From Bacteroidales bacterium (lineage in GTDB: Bacteria; Bacteroidota; Bacteroidia; Bacteroidales; P3): a DNA stretch of 64,000 bases. The notes below the pieces were generated by a model. The model worked only from the letters and a program-made list of their open reading frames with translations, had not been told where the DNA came from and ran no database searches. The position numbers and the translations under genes were made by a program. The DNA lies in contig JAFVCE010000013.1 in assembly GCA_017479385.1 (NCBI GenBank), positions 124,001 to 188,000 on the forward strand. The letters are read 5' to 3'. Positions 59,412 through 64,000 of the stretch are shown piece by piece. Numbering within the stretch: position 1 is the stretch's first letter; each line of letters begins with the position of its first letter.

Positions 59412-60830
59412 GCGCCGGCGCAGGCGTGCCGGCAATATGCCCCACATTTCGCGGTATTTGGCCACCGTGCGCCGCGCCAGAGGGTAGCCCTGGGTCGAGA
59501 GCTCGCGCGCAATGGCCTCGTCGGTGAGGGGGTGTGTGGGGTCTTCGGCGGCCACTATCTCGTCCATCTTTTGGCGCACAGTGTCTATGTTCACCTCGTC
59601 GCCGCTGTCGGTAACGAACGCCGAGGGGCAGAGGTCGGCCATCGAGAGGGTGCCGTATTCGGTTTGTATGTACTTGCTGTTCAGTACTCGCGACACTGTC
59701 GATACGTCTAACCCCACCGCTTCGGCAATTTGGCTCTGCTTTAGTGGGCGCAGATTATTAGTGTCGCCAGTGAGGAAAAACTTGCGCTGGTGGGCCAAAA
59801 AAAAGTCCATAATGGCGGCCAGCGTGGCGTGGCGTTGGTCGAGCAGCTGTATGAACGAGTTGGCCTCGGTCGACTTCTCGTGCAAGAAGCGGCGCGTCTC
59901 GCGCTGGGTTGGCGAGGCGCTGGGAGCGCTGTCTGCCTGTTCCATCATGGCTGCGTAGTAGGGGCTTATGCGCAGCCGCGGCAGGTGACGGTCGTTGATT
60001 ACGTAACTCAGGTTGTCGCCCTGGCGCACAACGGTGGCGTCGGGTATGATGACCTGCGTGTCGCGGCCGCCAGAGGCGGCCGCAGAACCCGGCTTAGGAT
60101 TAAGTCGGCGAATGGTGTCGGTGGCGGCTTGCAACTGCGATGGCGAGAGTCCCAACTCGTCGGCCACGTGGTCAAGTTTGTTGCGACAGAAGTCGTCGAA
60201 ACAAAGGTCCACAATCGAAGCCGCGTGGCGCACTGGACCTCGGCCCATATCCATGCGGTGCAACTGCAGCGAGAGGCACTCTTGCAGGTTGCGAGCCCCT
60301 ATGCCAGGAGGGTCCAAACTCTGCACGGTGCGCAGTGTCTGTTCCACCTCGTCGGGGGTTACGTCTATCCCCTGGCGGAACGATATGTCGTTGGCAATGA
60401 GGTCGGTGCCGCGTGTAAGGTAGCCCGAATCGTCTATCGAGCCAATGATTACCTGCGCTATTGATAGCTGTTGCGGCGATAGGTATAACTGTCCCAACTG
60501 GTCATTAAGTTGGTCGGCCAGCGAGAGTTCCGAAGTGTATTGCGGTTCGCGTTGGCGCAGGTTGGGGTCGTGCTCTTGGCGCAGACGGTAGTCGTAGTCG
60601 TCATCGTCGCCCGTCATCTCCTGCCATTCGGCCTGACTGTCGTCGACCGCTGGGCTGTCGAGCGATTCGGCGCCTGGTTGACTGCTCTCTACCTCGAGCA
60701 GTGGGTTCTTCTCGATTTCCTCCTTCACGCTTTGTTCGAGGGCAGCAATGGGCAGTTGTAGCAATTTCATTAGTTGAATTTGCCGTGGCGACATTCGTAG
60801 CTGCTGTTGCTGTTTTTGTACTTGGCGCAT
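58473..60830 (-). CDS. rpoN: sigma-54 factor fused in frame to a secreted M23 peptidase
   Basis: 785 codons, no internal stop. Residues 1-~473 are a complete sigma-54: region I (MSPRQIQLMKLLQLPIAALE), acidic linker (70-110), core-binding region, HTH (LKQSQIAEAVGLDVSTVSRV) and the RpoN box ARRTVAKYRE at 452-461, ending GILPARLRRR as sigma-54 proteins normally end. Directly after come two Met (474-475) and a classic signal peptide (MAVALPLLLATAAGPVMAQ). A Ser/Ala/Gln-rich linker and an M23 metallopeptidase domain (~605-725) follow, with HRGVDI (His632, Asp636), YGH (His680) and HLH (His711, His713). Sigma-54 works in the cytoplasm and M23 enzymes cut peptidoglycan outside it, so one polypeptide doing both is implausible. 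Either the peptidase is started internally or a stop codon between two genes was lost, in nature or in the assembly. Confidence 0.85.
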   Translation of the reverse strand: MRQVQKQQQQLRMSPRQIQLMKLLQLPIAALEQSVKEEIEKNPLLEVESSQPGAESLDSPAVDDSQAEWQEMTGDDDDYDYRLRQEHDPNLRQREPQYTSELSLADQLNDQLGQLYLSPQQLSIAQVIIGSIDDSGYLTRGTDLIANDISFRQGIDVTPDEVEQTLRTVQSLDPPGIGARNLQECLSLQLHRMDMGRGPVRHAASIVDLCFDDFCRNKLDHVADELGLSPSQLQAATDTIRRLNPKPGSAAASGGRDTQVIIPDATVVRQGDNLSYVINDRHLPRLRISPYYAAMMEQADSAPSASPTQRETRRFLHEKSTEANSFIQLLDQRHATLAAIMDFFLAHQRKFFLTGDTNNLRPLKQSQIAEAVGLDVSTVSRVLNSKYIQTEYGTLSMADLCPSAFVTDSGDEVNIDTVRQKMDEIVAAEDPTHPLTDEAIARELSTQGYPLARRTVAKYREMWGILPARLRRRMMAVALPLLLATAAGPVMAQSATTASSPSMSYYDSIIYRRIEDSKRQQAATAKSKAATAATDAKSQNRSQRPPARQQAATTAKGEPKSRPAVDSAALSMPSHLWYGTAFSDHRVKAQEVPLSALPDEVNLRLVADSTGFCFPVQGMKTSPYGWRWERAHRGVDILLQTGDPVSCAFDGVVRLAKPMGGYGNCVVVRHYNGLETVYGHLSKINVKRNQAVNAGDVIGLGGATGRATGPHLHFEVRFQYEPFDPEWILDFQTFGLRTRRLHLDKTYFGISRPVKGQQREYKADQSIIKERRRPTPPPTDTRDQY

Positions 60831-60851
60831 GGTCGAGAAAATCGTCAGATT

Positions 60852-60903
60852 AAAATTGAAGATTGAAAAGTTTGGAAGATTCCGTGCTTTTCAATCTTCA
60901 ATC
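60852..60903 (-). terminator. long inverted repeat between S46 peptidase and rpoN genes
   Basis: Perfect 16-bp arms ATTGAAGATTGAAAAG (60855-60870) / CTTTTCAATCTTCAAT (60887-60902) with a 16-base loop. On the minus strand it is followed by TTTTAATCT. It lies 20 bases after the S46 gene stop and just before rpoN, so it may terminate or attenuate readthrough. Confidence 0.5.
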
Positions 60904-60921
60904 TATGGTTAATGTGGTGGT

Positions 60922-63084
60922 TTAGCGAATGATGTCCATCTCCTCGATGAGGTTGGTGGCGCCTGCATAGACGTCGATAACCCAAAGCATATAGCGGGCG
61001 TCGAGGCAGATGCAGCGTTGCAGATTCTCTTCGAAGTCGATGTCGCCGCTCATAGCTTCGCTGTTGCCGTCGAAGGCCAAGCCAATGAGGTGGCCGTGGG
61101 CGTTGATGACGGGCGAGCCAGAGTTGCCACCGGTGATGTCGTTGTTGGTGATGAAGCAGGTGGGCAGTTGTCCACGGCTGTTGGCGTAGCGGCCAAACTT
61201 CTTGTCGGCATAGAGCTCTTTGAGGTGCTCGGGCACGATGAATTCAGAGTTGGTGGGGTCCTCTTTCTGGATAACGCCGTCGATGGTGGTGTAGTAGTGG
61301 TAGCTCACACCGTCTTTGGGGTCGTAGGCTTTGACGTTGCCGTAGGTGCAGCGGATGGTGGAGTTGGCGTCGGGAGACATGAGTTTGCGGCCTTCGTTGA
61401 TTTGCAGAATGCCGTCGGTGAAGTCGCGGTTGCCGCGGGCAAGGTTCTCTTCGGCGTTTTTAGGAACCGACTGGTTGATTTCGAGATATTTCTCGATGGC
61501 GGCACGGCCCACGGCCAACATCGGGTCGCTGTCGAGGGTCTTGGCATTGGGTTTGGCAATAAATTTTTCGAGGCTTTCGGGCGAGGTGAAAATGCTCTTG
61601 GCATAGAGGTCGTGGGCATATTTCTCGAAGTTGCCTTTATATTTTTTGTTGGCCTGTTTGAGGAAGTCGGGGCAGAGGTCGCGGTCCATGTTTTCGAACA
61701 CGTAGGCGAACATGGCGGCGGTGAGGCGCTCGTCGACGCGCGCGTCGTAGTCTTTATAGAAGGCGTCCATTATGTTCTGGTAGGGGGTGAGGTCGGCGTT
61801 CTTGTCGTTCTGCAGTGAGCGGAGCATACCTTCGCCGATGTTGCGAGCGCGAAGCGGCAGTTCTGGGCCGGTAAGTAGGCCTTCGTAGAGGTAGCTGATG
61901 GCGGCCTGTGCGGTGCGGCGGGCTTTGTAGCCATCGCTGATGAGGTCGAGGGCGCGCAGGTATTTGGGGTCTTTCTGGAACTTGGCCCAGTCGGTGTATT
62001 CTTTTTCAATCTCTTTTTTTACGCCCATGGTGTTGAGGTGGGCAAGGGCTTTGTTCTGCTCGTTGCTGTATTTCCAGTAGTTGGAGCAGGAGGCGTATTT
62101 GGAGGCGTATTTGATTTTGGTGGCCTGCGAGGCGTCCATCTCTTCGCGGAGGATGTTGATTTTGACGGTGCGGATTTCGTAGCGGAGCTTGTTGGTGATG
62201 TCCATCGTTTCTTCAAGACCGTAGGAGGTGAGGAAGTGTTCGGTGGTGCCGGGGAAACCCAAGACCATGGCAAAGTCGCCGTTGTTGATTTCGCGAATGC
62301 TCACTGGTAGGTGGTGTTTGGGGTGCAGGGGGACGTTGTCTTTCGAGTAGGGGGCGGGGCTGCCGTCGGGGGCGGTGTAGATGCGGAACATAGAGAAGTC
62401 GCAGGTGTGGCGCGGCCAGGACCAGTTGTCGGTGTCGCCACCAAATTTGCCCATCGACGAGGGGGGAGCACCCACGAGGCGAACGTCGCGATAGATAACG
62501 TGGACAAAGAGGAAGAATTGGTTGCCGTTGAACATGGGGCGGACGCGGGCGCTGTAGTAGGTGCCTTTGACGGCCTCTTCGGCAATTTGGTCGCTCACGC
62601 GTTTGATGGCGGCTTCGCGGTCGGGCTCGCTCATGTTGTCGGAGAGGGCTTCTTTGACGCGAGCGGTGACGTCTTCCATGCGCACCAGTATCGAGGCGGT
62701 GAGGCCGGGGTTGGGCAACTCTTGCTCTTTGGTGTAGGCCCAAAAGCCGTCGCGCAGGTAGTCGTGCTCTACGGTGGAGTGTTCTTGCAGTTTGCCGTAG
62801 CCACAGTGGTGGTTGGTGGTCATGAGGCCTTCGTTCGAGATGATTTCGCCGGTGCAGAAGTGCCAGAAGGGGCTGCCGTCGTTGCCGAGGCCCACGATGG
62901 CGTCTTTTATGCAGTTGCGGTTGACGCTGTAGATGTCGTCGACGGTGAGTCGAAAACCAGCCTTTTGCATATCTTCATAGTTTTTGCCGAGGAGCGACAG
63001 GAGCCACATTCCCTCGTCGGCGCGCACCGCTTGCGGAGCAAGCGTCAGAAGTGCCATTGCGATAACGATGTGTCTGAATTTCAT
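60922..63084 (-). CDS. S46 family dipeptidyl-peptidase, DPP7-type
   Basis: 720 aa with a signal peptide (MKFRHIVIAMALLTLAPQAV, cleavage near RADEG). Serine exopeptidase of the DPP7/DPP11 family, which releases N-terminal dipeptides in the periplasm of peptide-fermenting Bacteroidota. The catalytic triad regions are LMTTNHHCGYGKLQ (His), GDTDNWSWPRHTCDFSMFRI (Asp) and GGNSGSPVINAHGHLIGLAF (Ser). The position 18 residues after the catalytic Ser, which is Arg in Asp/Glu-specific DPP11 and Gly in DPP7, is Gly here (LAFDGN), so a preference for hydrophobic P1 residues is inferred. Normal family length. Own promoter; rpoN follows on the same strand. Confidence 0.93.
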   Translation of the reverse strand: MKFRHIVIAMALLTLAPQAVRADEGMWLLSLLGKNYEDMQKAGFRLTVDDIYSVNRNCIKDAIVGLGNDGSPFWHFCTGEIISNEGLMTTNHHCGYGKLQEHSTVEHDYLRDGFWAYTKEQELPNPGLTASILVRMEDVTARVKEALSDNMSEPDREAAIKRVSDQIAEEAVKGTYYSARVRPMFNGNQFFLFVHVIYRDVRLVGAPPSSMGKFGGDTDNWSWPRHTCDFSMFRIYTAPDGSPAPYSKDNVPLHPKHHLPVSIREINNGDFAMVLGFPGTTEHFLTSYGLEETMDITNKLRYEIRTVKINILREEMDASQATKIKYASKYASCSNYWKYSNEQNKALAHLNTMGVKKEIEKEYTDWAKFQKDPKYLRALDLISDGYKARRTAQAAISYLYEGLLTGPELPLRARNIGEGMLRSLQNDKNADLTPYQNIMDAFYKDYDARVDERLTAAMFAYVFENMDRDLCPDFLKQANKKYKGNFEKYAHDLYAKSIFTSPESLEKFIAKPNAKTLDSDPMLAVGRAAIEKYLEINQSVPKNAEENLARGNRDFTDGILQINEGRKLMSPDANSTIRCTYGNVKAYDPKDGVSYHYYTTIDGVIQKEDPTNSEFIVPEHLKELYADKKFGRYANSRGQLPTCFITNNDITGGNSGSPVINAHGHLIGLAFDGNSEAMSGDIDFEENLQRCICLDARYMLWVIDVYAGATNLIEEMDIIR

Positions 63085-63131
63085 TGTTTTATGTATTGTT
63101 TTTGTTTGTTAATTTTTCTTTTATCAAGTTG

Positions 63132-63139
63132 CAAATTTA
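63132..63139 (-). promoter_or_regulatory. -7 box for the S46 peptidase gene
   Basis: TAAATTTG on the minus strand 48 bases before the ATG at 63084. Upstream is A-rich with only a TTC at the -33 distance. Confidence 0.45.
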
Positions 63140-63224
63140 CATATTTTTTTTGAATTATGGAATTTTGTGTACTATTATTTTTATGGCCAGCGGTCAGGGC
63201 CGGTTGCGGCGGCGTTTTTTTTTC

Positions 63225-63255
63225 TTGTGGGATTGAAAAAAAAGGTGTATCTTTG
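63225..63255 (+). promoter_or_regulatory. promoter of the dehydrogenase gene
   Basis: TTG (63225-63227), 20 bases, then TATCTTTG (63248-63255), a full consensus promoter about 55 bases before the chosen ATG. Confidence 0.65.
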
Positions 63256-63309
63256 CAGTCGATTTTGATGCAAAAACGATTGTGTTTTGTGCGAGTTATG
63301 TACCAAAAA

Positions 63310-64000
63310 ATGTCACAACGAGATATGTCGCAGAATGCCAAAGTAATACTTGTCACCGGTGCCAGCAGCGGCATTGGATTCGATACCGCCCAGCGCCTTG
63401 CCGCTATGGGACACAAGGTCTACGCCGCCGCGCGCCGCGTGGAGCTGATGGAGCCACTACGCAATGATGGCGTCGAGGTGCTGAGCCTCGACGTTACCAA
63501 CGAGCAGTCGATGTCAGCTGCTATCGATACCATCTTGACCCGCGAGGGACGCATAGATGTGCTGTTCAACAATGCTGGCTACGGCTATTTCGGTGCCGTA
63601 GAGCAGGTTGCTATGGCCGAGGCCCGCCGCCAGTTGGAGGTGAATGTCTTCGGTTTGGCGCGTCTCTGCCAATTGGTTATCCCCATCATGCGCCGCCAGG
63701 GCTCGGGCCGCATTGTTAATACCTCGTCTATTGCCGGCCGCTCGGTCTTCCTGTTCGGTGGCTGGTACAACGTGTCGAAGTATTCGGTCGAGGCGTTGAG
63801 CGACGCTATGCGTATAGAGCTGAAACCCTATGGTATTGATGTTGTGATGGTTGAGCCCGGTCCCATTCGCACCGATTGGGGCATAATAGCCGCGCGCCAC
63901 CTGCGCGAGTCGTCGGCCGATACGCCCTACGCCGAGTTGGGCTCGCGCTGGGCAAACACCATGGATTGGGGCTACACGGGCAACCTCTTCTCGGGCCCCG
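63310..64000 (+). CDS. short-chain dehydrogenase/reductase, truncated by window end
   Basis: Open to the window edge (at least 230 codons), so the C-terminus is missing. Classical SDR: cofactor loop VILVTGASSGIGFDTAQRL, NNAGYGYFGAV, the catalytic Ser in RIVNTSSIAGRS, and Tyr-x-x-x-Lys in GGWYNVSKYSVEALSDAMR, then VEPGPIRTDWG. Arg residues after the first strand (AAARRVE) suggest NADP(H). The substrate is not predictable. ATGs at 63298, 63310 and 63325 are all possible starts; 63310 has the best A-rich leader (CCAAAAA). Confidence 0.88.
   Translation, partial: MSQRDMSQNAKVILVTGASSGIGFDTAQRLAAMGHKVYAAARRVELMEPLRNDGVEVLSLDVTNEQSMSAAIDTILTREGRIDVLFNNAGYGYFGAVEQVAMAEARRQLEVNVFGLARLCQLVIPIMRRQGSGRIVNTSSIAGRSVFLFGGWYNVSKYSVEALSDAMRIELKPYGIDVVMVEPGPIRTDWGIIAARHLRESSADTPYAELGSRWANTMDWGYTGNLFSGP

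Overview
The window looks like a chromosomal segment of a Bacteroidales bacterium (phylum Bacteroidota). Three things support this. Many genes are preceded by the Bacteroidota promoter type (a -7 box TAnnTTTG, often exactly TATCTTTG, with TTG/TTTG 19-21 bases upstream). Start codons follow A-rich leaders rather than Shine-Dalgarno sequences. Several proteins end in, or once ended in, type IX secretion (T9SS) sorting domains. The genus cannot be fixed from the sequence alone. No rRNA, tRNA, CRISPR array, insertion sequence or phage gene was seen.

Layout. 1-8.6 kb holds housekeeping and surface genes: a decayed T9SS-type secreted protein gene, the pyrH-frr operon, the redox repressor gene rex, acetate kinase ackA, a BspA-like leucine-rich-repeat protein, a membrane zinc peptidase and a DMT transporter. 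8.8-27.4 kb is one long block of same-strand translation genes (str, S10, spc and alpha operons fused end to end: rpsL to rplQ, with secY, map, infA, rpmJ and rpoA), closed by a hairpin terminator. 27.6-31.7 kb carries enolase and nagB followed by a DUF4954-type protein.

31.9-58.2 kb, over 40 % of the window, is an unusual surface-protein locus. Two giant secreted proteins of about 3,950 and 3,790 residues are transcribed divergently from one 245-base control region. Both are built from dozens of [V/I][Y/F]GG[G/N/S] motifs. The leftward giant has a T9SS sorting domain and is followed by a 62-residue ORF and a GLUG-repeat lipoprotein. The rightward giant has no recognisable sorting domain, ends in chitobiase-C-terminal-like repeats, and is preceded by an 82-residue secreted peptide and a 12-codon ORF chained together by two ATGA overlaps. 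I infer an exported beta-solenoid surface or adhesin system; no function is proven.

58.4-64 kb contains a sigma-54 factor read in frame into a secreted M23 peptidase, an S46 dipeptidyl-peptidase of the DPP7 type, and a truncated short-chain dehydrogenase gene. An 82-base repeat with 11-base internal periodicity sits between converging genes at 31.8 and 58.4 kb, with a diverged relative at 7.6 kb, also between converging genes.
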